The notes beneath the pieces are model-generated. The model saw only the letters and a list, made by a program, of their open reading frames with translations. It was not told the DNA's origin and did not search any database. Below, piece by piece: positions 10,958 to 19,250 of a stretch of DNA of 19,652 nt. This stretch comes from a bacterium (GTDB lineage: Bacteria; Patescibacteriota; Patescibacteriia; Patescibacteriales; Patescibacteriaceae), in assembly GCA_021818075.1 (NCBI GenBank), contig JAKAFD010000011.1:1-19652 (forward strand), given 5' to 3'. Every line of letters begins with the position of its first letter. Position 1 is the stretch's first letter. The position numbers and the translations under genes were made by a program.

Positions 10958-11401
10958 TTATTTCCTCCGGCCTCGCTCTAGGTCGCTAATAAATTTCCGG
11001 CCCAGGCGCTCCATGCGGCGGGCGGCGGCGGCGGTGCGGTCATCATAACCGACCAAATGCAGCAAGCCGTGCACCAAAATAAAAACTAACTCTTGCCGGA
11101 CACTAGTCTGATATAACTTGGCTTGGCGCTTGATTTGCTGATAATCAATAACGATTTCACCCAAAAAATTTTTATCCTTAACGACGGCATCGCTATCGCG
11201 AAACGACAGGACATCAGTAACTTTGTCCTGTCGGCGGGTCTGGCGATTCAAGCGGCGCATCAAACTGTCGCCCACCAAGACGACAGAAAGCTCAGCTCGT
11301 GTTAATTTACGGCTTAATAAAAATCGGCGGCAGACTGTCTCCAGTTCCTTAAGGTCAACGCGGCTGGCGGTGCGGTTGCTGATGTTAATTAAACGATTCA
11401 T
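10958..11401 (-). CDS. ybeY: Endoribonuclease YbeY, rRNA maturation factor
   Basis: YbeY is a zinc-dependent RNase needed for 16S rRNA 3'-end maturation and ribosome quality control. The 147-residue product has TDVLSF (62-67) and GEIVI (81-85), both family hallmarks, then the metal motif HGLLHLVGYDD (111-121). The first two His (111, 115) are present, but the third ligand, His in E. coli (H-G-T-L-H-L-L-G-Y-D-H), is Asp121 here. Asp can bind zinc, so activity may be kept. Its ATG overlaps the stop of the upstream 468-residue gene by one base (TAATG), suggesting coupling. The ybeY-dgkA order is a common bacterial arrangement. Confidence 0.93.
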   Translation of the reverse strand: MNRLINISNRTASRVDLKELETVCRRFLLSRKLTRAELSVVLVGDSLMRRLNRQTRRQDKVTDVLSFRDSDAVVKDKNFLGEIVIDYQQIKRQAKLYQTSVRQELVFILVHGLLHLVGYDDRTAAAARRMERLGRKFISDLERGRRK

Positions 11402-12807
11402 TACTTTATGACAAAACTGTTAATCATGGCCGAGAAGACGTTGGGATATTCTAAAATATTTTTATCGTCCGGATTATAATGGAAAACGTAAAATTTGTCT
11501 TTCTTAAAGCCGATCAGATAAGCGCTTAAACCGTCGGCGCTGATAATACCGCTCCAGGTATCGGCGCTGCGGCGCCAGCTGTCCTTGATCTGACTTAGGC
11601 CCAAAGTTCTTAAGACATATTCGTCCAAAGTTTCCCGCCGGTCGTTATCGGCGATAACCAATTGAAAAAAGTGATTATCCGGGCCCATAAAAATCGGCGA
11701 ACCGTTATCGTTAACCCGTTTCCAAGCGCTGGGATACAAGAAATAAAAACTCTTATCGTCAGCCAGGTAGCTCTTAATTCTGGTATTATCAACTAATTTA
11801 TCTTTGCCGATGGGGTTATATAAATTCAACACTTCTTTTAAGTCGCTGTAACCGTCGCCGTCGCTGTCCGTACTATCCTTATTGGAGCCTAATAAATCTT
11901 CTTCGGCGTCTGTCAGACCGTCGCCGTCGCGATCGGCGCCCATCGTATAAACCTCAACTGGGGCGACCTTAGCCGTCGTCCAGGTTTCTTCGTTAATTTT
12001 CCAGGCGCCATTTTCCAATAATAAATTAATCGTGCCGGTGGCCTGATTGTTGGCCAGAGCAATATTTAAGACAGCCTGGTCCTGGGTAATATTCACCTGA
12101 ATATCTTCATTACCGGTTAACTTAGGAGCTTGCTCTTTAATCGCCTTAACACTGGCCTTATCAGCTGCCGGGGTGGCTTCCGCCGCCAGCCGCTGGCCCT
12201 CTACCGTCGTAATGCGACGACTGCTGCCGTATTGCGTTACTAAAGAATAGTAATCTTCAAAAGTGGTAATGTTATCCAAATCTCGCAAATAATCCAAGTA
12301 AACTTGCTGCGGCGTCATAGCCGGCAATTCGCCCGTTTCCGTGGAAGTAGCGCTAGAGGTGGCCGTTAAATCTTGGGTTGGCTCGGTCGTGGTTGCTATA
12401 GGCACGGGCGTATCCGGCACCGGTGTTTCTTTCACGCCGAACAATTGGTCAGTCCAGGAACTTAAAATGCCAGGATTGGCGATATACAAATAAAAGCCCA
12501 CACCGACAATCACTAAAAAAATAAAACTGGCCGCGACCACCAACACTCCGACAAAAGAGGTGCTGCTGCCCGCCACGCGGTTATGGTGCTGAAATTCTTT
12601 GGGCATGGCGTAAACATCGGACGGCTTAACTTCCGCTGCCGGTTTGGTTTTGGCTTCCGGCTTATCGCCAGCGGCTGGCGGCGCTGCAGACGCGGGAGTT
12701 TTATCGGGCGCCGCCACTGGGGCGGGCGCCGCCGGTTCTTGGCCGAGTTTAATCACCCCCGGATTGTCAAAGGTTGGTGCTGATTGGGTTTGATTATTGT
12801 CCGGCAT
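11401..12807 (-). CDS. Membrane protein with thrombospondin type 3 repeat and C-terminal extracytoplasmic domain
   Basis: I see four parts in this 468-residue protein. The N-terminus is Pro/Ala/Lys-rich and disordered (1-80), probably cytoplasmic. One transmembrane helix follows (about 84-109, SFVGVLVVAASFIFLVIVG). A Thr/Ser-rich linker leads to an alpha/beta domain with NLLLENGAWKINEETW (261-276), which resembles SnoaL/DUF4878-type lumenal domains. Two calcium-type repeats DRDGDGLTD and DSDGDGYSD (292-322) come next. The last 130 residues (FYFLYPSAWKRV...VFSAMINSFVIK) look like a PsbP/lipoprotein-type domain. It is probably a surface protein of unknown role. It shares its architecture with the next gene upstream and overlaps the ybeY start. 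Confidence 0.8.
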   Translation of the reverse strand: MPDNNQTQSAPTFDNPGVIKLGQEPAAPAPVAAPDKTPASAAPPAAGDKPEAKTKPAAEVKPSDVYAMPKEFQHHNRVAGSSTSFVGVLVVAASFIFLVIVGVGFYLYIANPGILSSWTDQLFGVKETPVPDTPVPIATTTEPTQDLTATSSATSTETGELPAMTPQQVYLDYLRDLDNITTFEDYYSLVTQYGSSRRITTVEGQRLAAEATPAADKASVKAIKEQAPKLTGNEDIQVNITQDQAVLNIALANNQATGTINLLLENGAWKINEETWTTAKVAPVEVYTMGADRDGDGLTDAEEDLLGSNKDSTDSDGDGYSDLKEVLNLYNPIGKDKLVDNTRIKSYLADDKSFYFLYPSAWKRVNDNGSPIFMGPDNHFFQLVIADNDRRETLDEYVLRTLGLSQIKDSWRRSADTWSGIISADGLSAYLIGFKKDKFYVFHYNPDDKNILEYPNVFSAMINSFVIK

Positions 12808-12826
12808 AAATCAAAAAATTAAAAAA

Positions 12827-13639
12827 TTATTTAACAATTAACAAACGACCGGGGCCGCTGGGATTATAACCGTTCTTTACCTCTTCACCGTCCTTGTAGC
12901 CGTCGCCGTCCGTATCCGGATTTTTGGGATCGGTATGATAAATTTTTACCTCTTCATAATCATTTAAACCGTCATTATCAGTATCCATCGCCAGTTTATC
13001 CGTGCCTAAAGCGTCTTCTTCGGCATCGGTTAAACCATCGCCATCACTATCAACGGCAGGCGCTGTTGGTTCAGCCATCACACTGGTGCCGGTAGCAACC
13101 GTCGATTCGCTGGAACTGGCGATAATATTTTCGGCTGGTGGCGTTAAAGGCGCGGCGGTCTCGGCCGCAGGAGCGTTTGGCTCCGGATTAACATTAGTCA
13201 AATCAGGCGTAGCAGCTTGTTCAGCGGCCGGTTGAGCGATTTGAAACTGCGGTTTTAATAAAAAGAAATAAACTGCCAAACCAATAGCCAAAACCACCAC
13301 TAAAGTTAAAATGCCGATTAATAAATATTTAACACTACCGCCGGCGGCAGCCGCTGGCGCCGGTAAATCAACGCCTGAAGGACTGGCCGGCCCGAGATTG
13401 CCGCCACTCGGGGGCGGGGCGGAAAAATTAGGGCTGGCGCTGGGCAAAGGCGGACGGGAAATTATTGGTCCGGTTTTATCCACGGCAGCAAAAATATCCT
13501 CGGCCGGACCGGGCGGCTGGGCGCTAACTGGCCGCGAGGTCAGAGGCGGCGAACTGGGCAAATTGGGCGCGGAAAAACGAGTGTTATCCTCGCCCGCATA
13601 ATTAAAATCTTGGTCGCCTACATTGGCATTGTTTGGCAT
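12827..13639 (-). CDS. Membrane protein with three thrombospondin type 3 calcium repeats
   Basis: This 270-residue protein has a Pro/Ser/Gly-rich disordered N-terminus (1-100), a single membrane helix (about 104-127), a Pro/Ala/Thr-rich stalk (130-195), and a C-terminal stack of three DxDxDG repeats: DSDGDGLTD (197-205), DTDNDGLND (219-227) and DTDGDGYKD (242-250), each followed by an acidic turn and NP or DP. Such repeats bind calcium in eukaryotic thrombospondins and occur widely on CPR surface proteins. Topology suggests N-in, repeats outside. AAGG about 10 nt upstream supports the start. It has its own extended -10 promoter, and the 468-residue gene follows 19 nt downstream, so they form a pair. 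Function is unknown. Confidence 0.82.
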   Translation of the reverse strand: MPNNANVGDQDFNYAGEDNTRFSAPNLPSSPPLTSRPVSAQPPGPAEDIFAAVDKTGPIISRPPLPSASPNFSAPPPSGGNLGPASPSGVDLPAPAAAAGGSVKYLLIGILTLVVVLAIGLAVYFFLLKPQFQIAQPAAEQAATPDLTNVNPEPNAPAAETAAPLTPPAENIIASSSESTVATGTSVMAEPTAPAVDSDGDGLTDAEEDALGTDKLAMDTDNDGLNDYEEVKIYHTDPKNPDTDGDGYKDGEEVKNGYNPSGPGRLLIVK

Positions 13640-13701
13640 ATAATTTACCTTAATTTTTTTAACGCAAAAACCCTGGTCGGTTATAAATTACTTCCGTTTT
13701 C

Positions 13702-13710
13702 ATTATAACA
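13702..13710 (-). promoter_or_regulatory. Extended -10 promoter for the thrombospondin-repeat gene pair
   Basis: Minus strand TGTTATAAT is a perfect TGnTATAAT extended -10. It lies 17 nt past the stop codon of the giant upstream gene and about 62 nt before the ATG at 13639. No good -35 is visible, as expected for extended -10 promoters. Confidence 0.5.
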
Positions 13711-13727
13711 CTTTCTTTTGGCCGCTG

Positions 13728-16700
13728 CTACCTGGGTTCGCAGGGGCATTCGCCCGAGCAGCCCTTGGCGCAAAACCTAGCGGCCGGCGCGCTTAAATTC
13801 TTCCCGGCATCTTGGGCAATAACGCGCCAATAGTAATCCTGAACATCCAAATTGCTTAATTTTTTAATGGTGTAGCTGGTCACCGAGCCAACCTTAAGGC
13901 TGACGGCCGGACTGTCGTTGGGACCATATTCAATAATATAACTGACCGGCTCGCTACTATCGGCTTGCCAGCTGGCGACAATCTGCCGGTCAGTAGCGGT
14001 TTTCACCACTTTGGCGTTAACGCCGGCCGGCGTGGCGGGCGCAATCTTATCCTCAACTTTAAACGGAACTTCGCCCGCATAGGCCGATTCAGCTTTTTGT
14101 AAGTTAGTGGCCGTAACCGTAAAATAATATTCCTGACCATTACGCAAGCCGCTAATGGTAGTGGTGCTGGCCGTGCCGGCCTCCACATAACCATTATAAT
14201 TGCCGCTGACTGTGCCGTAATAAACCTTATACGACATATCGCGTACCGTGTCCCAAGCCACCTTAACTTCGCCGCCGCGCGGCGCGTCGGTCAGGGCCAC
14301 CTGTAAACCGGTCGGCACTTCCGGCAAAGCGATGCGGAAGAAATAAAAATCTTTCAGCACATCCACCCACAAACTGCTGCTTTGATATTTATAGCGGCCG
14401 CGAATCGGCACCTGCGGCTCCAGCGCCAGCGAAGGCAAATCATTAGCTGTGCCCACGCCGCCCTGGTCGCGGCAATAATAGAATTCAAAATGATTGTCCA
14501 GACAGTCGCCCGGCTGGCAGGGACGGACTTTTTGCGTCACCGGGTCGGTGCAAATCGTGCAGTTATCGGCTTTGTCCGCCCAGCGAATCGGCCAAGCGGT
14601 CGGATCGGTCACTGCCGGCCAGGGATTCTCACAAATAAAGACGATAATTCTGGCCCGGCCTTCTTTATATTTACCGATAGTGGGCAAGGGACTGATTAAA
14701 TCAGCGGTAATGGTAGCGCGGGCGTAAACAAAGGTCTGGTCGTCGCGTTTGGAACCGGAAGTGACGGTCGCCTGATAGTCTTGGCCGGAAACCGAAGCCA
14801 CGGCCGAATTGTCTGACCGCCAATTCCACTCCCAGCCGTAAAGCGGTAAAGACACAATCGGCTGGCCGTTGGCGGCTAAAGCGTCGGCGTAAAAAGCGTG
14901 ATTATCCCGAGGCTTTTGGAATAAGTACTGGCTGGGATTAACCACCACGCGGTCCAGGAAGCATAAATCACTGCCGGTGGTGAAACTCCAAATATAGGCG
15001 TTAGGATAAGTAATGCCATTAAAATTGTCGATGGCGGTTTGGTTGGTGCCCTTAAAGGCTATTTTGTTAATATCCAAAACGCCACTGGCGCTGCCGGGTC
15101 CGGCATAACCTTTAATAATAACGTAATAAGTAGTGGCCGGCGTCAGGGGCTGGGTTAAAATAAAGTCGGCGTAAGTTTTTTCCGTCTGACCGGTAAAGAA
15201 AGCGCCGCCGGCCGTCCGGCCGGTAACCGCGCAAAAATTATGATTCCCGGCTGCCGAAGCGGCTTTATCCGCCGTCCAGGGCAAGACCCGGGATAATAAA
15301 TCTTTAAGTTCCCGCCACAGCTTGACCAAAAAGCTATCCCGATTGGCATCATCATCCAAACCGGCCAAGAGCGTCGTACCGTCGGGACACAACCCGTCGC
15401 CATAATCCCCCACCACGATAATATTGCCGCTGAAACTACTAACTTGCATCTTGGTATTAAACTTGGCCCTGATTAAAGTATTGCGGCAAATTTCGGTACT
15501 GGACTGCTCTGGCCAGACCGATTCTATGGCTGAACGGTTGTGGCAGCAGCTGTCGGCGCCGCAGCCAATAGTAGCGCTGTCGCCGCAGTCGGCATCTGCC
15601 TTACAGCCGCAACATAAGCCGCGGGCATTGCCGGTGCACTGGCCGACATTTTCCTGACAGAACAAATTGCCCGAGCCGATAGCTTTGCATAAATCATAGT
15701 CCGGCTTGGTCGGATCGCTGCCTTTTTTGAAAGGATTACAGCAGCACAAACAAGTGGCCGAGTCCGGCTGGCCCGGGCCCTCGCCGCCCTGATCGCCGCG
15801 GCACTTATAGGGGTCGCCGCACAGCAGACTGCAAGCGCCCTCTTTAGTCTTACAAGGCTCTTCCGGACCCAGACTGGACGGTTCGCACTGGCATTGATCA
15901 TTACAGACCGGTTTGCCCGGCGGGCACTTGCTGGCATCAGGCTGGCATTCCGGCTGATCAGGTCGGCCGTCGCAGCTGGTAGCGCATTTTTCCTGGCAAA
16001 CATCACGGCTGGCAAAAGCGGCCGTAGTGGAAGCGGTCTGGCAGTTATCACCGCAGCCGAAATAGGCGCAGTAAGCAATATTATTAGCGCCTAATAGTTT
16101 GGTATCAATCAAACCGTTACAGGCATTGCCTTGCTTAGCATCCACACAACAAGCGGCATGAGTGCCGCAAGCGGCCGGGTCGCCGATTTGCGAACAATCG
16201 CGGCAAGCGCCGCCCGGCAAAGTGGTATCGCAGAATTTACCGCTTGAGCCGGTACAGTTGCAAGCGGCGTCATGTTCTTCTTGCGTCGTGCCGACATTGG
16301 CGCAACCGCTGCAATAACCGAAGTTGCCGCCGGCGCCGCAATTATTTTCACAAGTTAAAGGTGCGCAACAGGCCGGGTTGGTTTTGTTGGGCAGGTTTTG
16401 CGTCTTATCGCAGCAGCACTCGCAACTGCCTTCTTTGCGGGTACAGATTTGGTCCTGGCAAGTAAAGTTATTGGGGCAAATCGGCCAGGGTACCACGCAT
16501 TTGCCGGAGCCGCCCACATTGGCGCAGGTCAAATTGGCGGCGCATAAATCGCAAGTGGAAGCTAAATCCACGCAGACCTTGCCGCCGGTCACCGTGGGCG
16601 TAAAGCCGGTCGGACAGGTTTGCTTGGTATTGATATGCCAGCGCGCCACGCCATTATATTTAGTGCAGAATCTTTCCCAAGCCTTGCCGTTAAGGTTTAC

Positions 16701-19247
16701 TTTTTCTTTCAGGCTGCAAGTTTGCGCGCCGACGCACAGATTAAGCTGGTCATTATATTGAAAACCGGCATAACCCAGCAAACTGCAGCTGCAAGCCGTA
16801 CCGGTGGTCACGATGTCTTTATTAAAGCTGCAATTACCCGGCGAATTGGGACATAATAAAGTATCAAAACATTGCTGGCCGTTATAACCGGCGCAGGAAG
16901 CGTTGTCCATACAGGTCGTCCGACCGCTGGCGCTGTCCAGCACGCATTGGGAACGACAGCAGGAACCGTCCTGGCAGGCGTTGGGTTTATCCGGCGGGCA
17001 GCTGTTTTTACTGCCGGTGTTGAATTCCCATTCATAAACGCAGGAATCGGTGGAGCCGTAACATTCGGCCGTGCTGTTTTTACAACGACCGGCGGACGGC
17101 GTCCCGGCGGCGCAACAAACATTACTGCCGCCGCACTGGCCATCTTGCGTACACTGGCCGACCGTAAAATTAATACCGTTGCTAAACACGGTCGGCTGGC
17201 CCTTGCCGACTTTGACCGGGCCGGTCATGGTTCCGACCGGCACTTTGGTGGTGGCCAAGTCAGGCCGCGCTTTATCTTTAGAGACTGGGTCAAAACCCCA
17301 GTATAAAATTTCTCCCTGGCATTGATTACTGTCACAGTCGCTGTCCGCATTGCAGGCCTGGCCGTCTTTGTTGCCGCCCACGCAAATCTTCGGACCGACC
17401 TTCCGGAAAATATTTTGATAAAAACCAATTTGGCTGTCGTTATTTTTGGCGCCGAAATGCTCGCCCCACAAATTTATAGCATCATTGATTTGGCCGAACA
17501 AAGGATCAATCTTACATAAACCAGGTAGCAGTGTCGCCTGCTGGTCAACCTTGAAAGTGGCCGGCGCTTGGGCCCGCACATTGCCCACCGCCACTGCCAG
17601 CTGATAATCGCCGTTAGACAAACCTCTAGGCACTTTAACGATAATTTCGTTGTCGCGCCAAATACTGTCGGCGCAAACTTTGGGAAAATCATAATCGGCC
17701 GTGGCGGCGCCGAAATAAACCTGGGAGTCCTGGCGCGTGCGGCCGAAACCGCTGCCGCGAATCGTTACATATTGTCCGGGCGGCCCGGTCGTCGGCTCAA
17801 AACCGACAATTACCGGCGCTTGAGTCGTTTCCGCTTCCTGGGTGAAATTCAAGAAATTACTGATTGGTCCCTTGGCCGCAGCCACAAAAGTTGTTGTCCG
17901 GCCGGCACGTAAATTAGGCACGCCGGCCGTGCCGCTCGCGGCGGCCATAAACTGGGAATTATTGGCTTTAATATTTTGATAAGCCGAGCCGAAATAAGCT
18001 TCCACGCCGGCCAAGCCCAAGCCGTTATAAGTCAGCACCGTATCTAATCGGCCAAACACCGGATTTAAATTACACAAGCCGGGCCGCTTTAAATTATTGG
18101 GCCGGAAATTATTAATGGCCGGACCGCGATTATTATCGGTGCTGTCAAGGCCGTTAGCCGCTACCACCTGAATCGCTCCGGCGCTTACGCCAGGCGGCAC
18201 CACCACCACAATCTGATTATCGCTCCAGCTTTCACTGCAAGCGGGATTAACCGTAGCGGCCAGTGGCGCTTCAATAGTAAAGCCGCTGCCATCCCAGAAC
18301 AGCACTTTGCTGACACCGGCCTGATAGGCCAGGAAATAACGACCGCTAATCGTCAGCAAGTTGCCGGGCGCGCCGTTAGGCGCAGTTAAATTGCAGGTCT
18401 TGGGTGTAAAAGCGGCGCAATCGGCATCGCTGACGCAGGCCGTATCCACCGAGCCGTCGCAAAAACCGCCGGTCGGGCTGATAGCTTCAATCACCGGCTC
18501 GCCCAGACAGGTGCACTGCGTCGCGTCGCAAGTTAAATACTGCTGGCACAAACTATTATTAGCCTCGCAAGTGTTATTAGTGGTATCGCTATCGCAAGGG
18601 TCGCCGTAGCCGCCGCGCTGGGAACATAAACAATCCTGAGGGTTACAGAAGCCGTCCGGTTCGCAAGCTGTGTTGTCGGCGTCGCACTCCGGGGTCAGGG
18701 TGTTGGCGTCGCAAGCTTTTCTTTGGCCCGTGCCGCAATCAGAACCCAGACAGGCGCCCCACTGACCGCCGGCGCAAGTTCTCTCGCCGCCGCAACCGCA
18801 ACTGGTGGTAATACCGTCAGGCGTACAGGGCAAACCCTGAATCGCCCCGCCGCCGGCGCCGGTGGCCAGCCACAAACGGCTTAAAATATAAATGGCGATC
18901 GCCCAAGCCGATAAAATAATCAACAAACCGATGCTGGCGCTAACCAAAATCTTTTTGGCGATGTCCACTTTTTCCGGATTACCGGAGGCGGTCATCCAGA
19001 CAAAACCGGCATACATGATTAAAATGATCGCCAGCACGCCCAGTAAGCCCAGGCCGATGTTAATGGCATTGGCGGCAATGGTGCGCGGATCATTGCGGCC
19101 GAAACCAATATCATTAAAACCGCGCTGGCCGACCGTCCGGTCAAACCAGTCGCCCCAGGCGTTGATAGCCTTAGTCTGGCGCGGCAGCCACAAACTAACC
19201 GCCGTCAGCAGACAAAAGATGAGGACTGTGAATTTCTTCCTAGTCAT
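13728..19247 (-). CDS. Giant cysteine-rich surface protein with pilin-like N-terminus, TIG-, Ig- and fibronectin III-like domains
   Basis: The product is 1839 residues. A signal peptide (about 6-27, cut near TKA) is followed by two membrane helices (about 62-84 and 99-126) joined by a short basic loop, MTASGNPEKVDIAKK; this resembles VirB2/TrbC pilins of type IV secretion systems. Then come a Cys-rich part (141-250), about four TIG/IPT-like domains (251-365, 385-465, 478-566, 575-695), a long Cys-rich core (698-1236), a SbsA-type Ig-like domain (about 1240-1427, ending YIWSFTTG), an Ig-like domain (about 1434-1540), and two fibronectin III-like domains (1643-1731, 1736-1826). The end is CAKGCSGECPCEPR. 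About 124 Cys are present. It is probably an adhesin or surface appendage. It starts 3 nt after the preceding gene. Domain borders are my reading, not a search. Confidence 0.85.
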   Translation of the reverse strand: MTRKKFTVLIFCLLTAVSLWLPRQTKAINAWGDWFDRTVGQRGFNDIGFGRNDPRTIAANAINIGLGLLGVLAIILIMYAGFVWMTASGNPEKVDIAKKILVSASIGLLIILSAWAIAIYILSRLWLATGAGGGAIQGLPCTPDGITTSCGCGGERTCAGGQWGACLGSDCGTGQRKACDANTLTPECDADNTACEPDGFCNPQDCLCSQRGGYGDPCDSDTTNNTCEANNSLCQQYLTCDATQCTCLGEPVIEAISPTGGFCDGSVDTACVSDADCAAFTPKTCNLTAPNGAPGNLLTISGRYFLAYQAGVSKVLFWDGSGFTIEAPLAATVNPACSESWSDNQIVVVVPPGVSAGAIQVVAANGLDSTDNNRGPAINNFRPNNLKRPGLCNLNPVFGRLDTVLTYNGLGLAGVEAYFGSAYQNIKANNSQFMAAASGTAGVPNLRAGRTTTFVAAAKGPISNFLNFTQEAETTQAPVIVGFEPTTGPPGQYVTIRGSGFGRTRQDSQVYFGAATADYDFPKVCADSIWRDNEIIVKVPRGLSNGDYQLAVAVGNVRAQAPATFKVDQQATLLPGLCKIDPLFGQINDAINLWGEHFGAKNNDSQIGFYQNIFRKVGPKICVGGNKDGQACNADSDCDSNQCQGEILYWGFDPVSKDKARPDLATTKVPVGTMTGPVKVGKGQPTVFSNGINFTVGQCTQDGQCGGSNVCCAAGTPSAGRCKNSTAECYGSTDSCVYEWEFNTGSKNSCPPDKPNACQDGSCCRSQCVLDSASGRTTCMDNASCAGYNGQQCFDTLLCPNSPGNCSFNKDIVTTGTACSCSLLGYAGFQYNDQLNLCVGAQTCSLKEKVNLNGKAWERFCTKYNGVARWHINTKQTCPTGFTPTVTGGKVCVDLASTCDLCAANLTCANVGGSGKCVVPWPICPNNFTCQDQICTRKEGSCECCCDKTQNLPNKTNPACCAPLTCENNCGAGGNFGYCSGCANVGTTQEEHDAACNCTGSSGKFCDTTLPGGACRDCSQIGDPAACGTHAACCVDAKQGNACNGLIDTKLLGANNIAYCAYFGCGDNCQTASTTAAFASRDVCQEKCATSCDGRPDQPECQPDASKCPPGKPVCNDQCQCEPSSLGPEEPCKTKEGACSLLCGDPYKCRGDQGGEGPGQPDSATCLCCCNPFKKGSDPTKPDYDLCKAIGSGNLFCQENVGQCTGNARGLCCGCKADADCGDSATIGCGADSCCHNRSAIESVWPEQSSTEICRNTLIRAKFNTKMQVSSFSGNIIVVGDYGDGLCPDGTTLLAGLDDDANRDSFLVKLWRELKDLLSRVLPWTADKAASAAGNHNFCAVTGRTAGGAFFTGQTEKTYADFILTQPLTPATTYYVIIKGYAGPGSASGVLDINKIAFKGTNQTAIDNFNGITYPNAYIWSFTTGSDLCFLDRVVVNPSQYLFQKPRDNHAFYADALAANGQPIVSLPLYGWEWNWRSDNSAVASVSGQDYQATVTSGSKRDDQTFVYARATITADLISPLPTIGKYKEGRARIIVFICENPWPAVTDPTAWPIRWADKADNCTICTDPVTQKVRPCQPGDCLDNHFEFYYCRDQGGVGTANDLPSLALEPQVPIRGRYKYQSSSLWVDVLKDFYFFRIALPEVPTGLQVALTDAPRGGEVKVAWDTVRDMSYKVYYGTVSGNYNGYVEAGTASTTTISGLRNGQEYYFTVTATNLQKAESAYAGEVPFKVEDKIAPATPAGVNAKVVKTATDRQIVASWQADSSEPVSYIIEYGPNDSPAVSLKVGSVTSYTIKKLSNLDVQDYYWRVIAQDAGKNLSAPAARFCAKGCSGECPCEPR

Positions 19248-19250
19248 AAC

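Noticed and set aside
13661..13686. Terminator between the giant gene and the thrombospondin-repeat genes
   Set aside because: AACC/GGTT with a short T-run gives only a 4-5 bp stem, and it lies downstream of the promoter of the next genes, so it is too weak to call.
15524..16078. A 184-residue minus-strand open frame inside the giant gene, and similar long frames on both strands (for example 16324-16761 plus, 9106-9669 plus)
   Set aside because: They lie in other frames of strongly supported genes, are of low-complexity composition (Ala/Arg or Pro/Ser-rich), and match no family; they are by-products of GC-biased codons.
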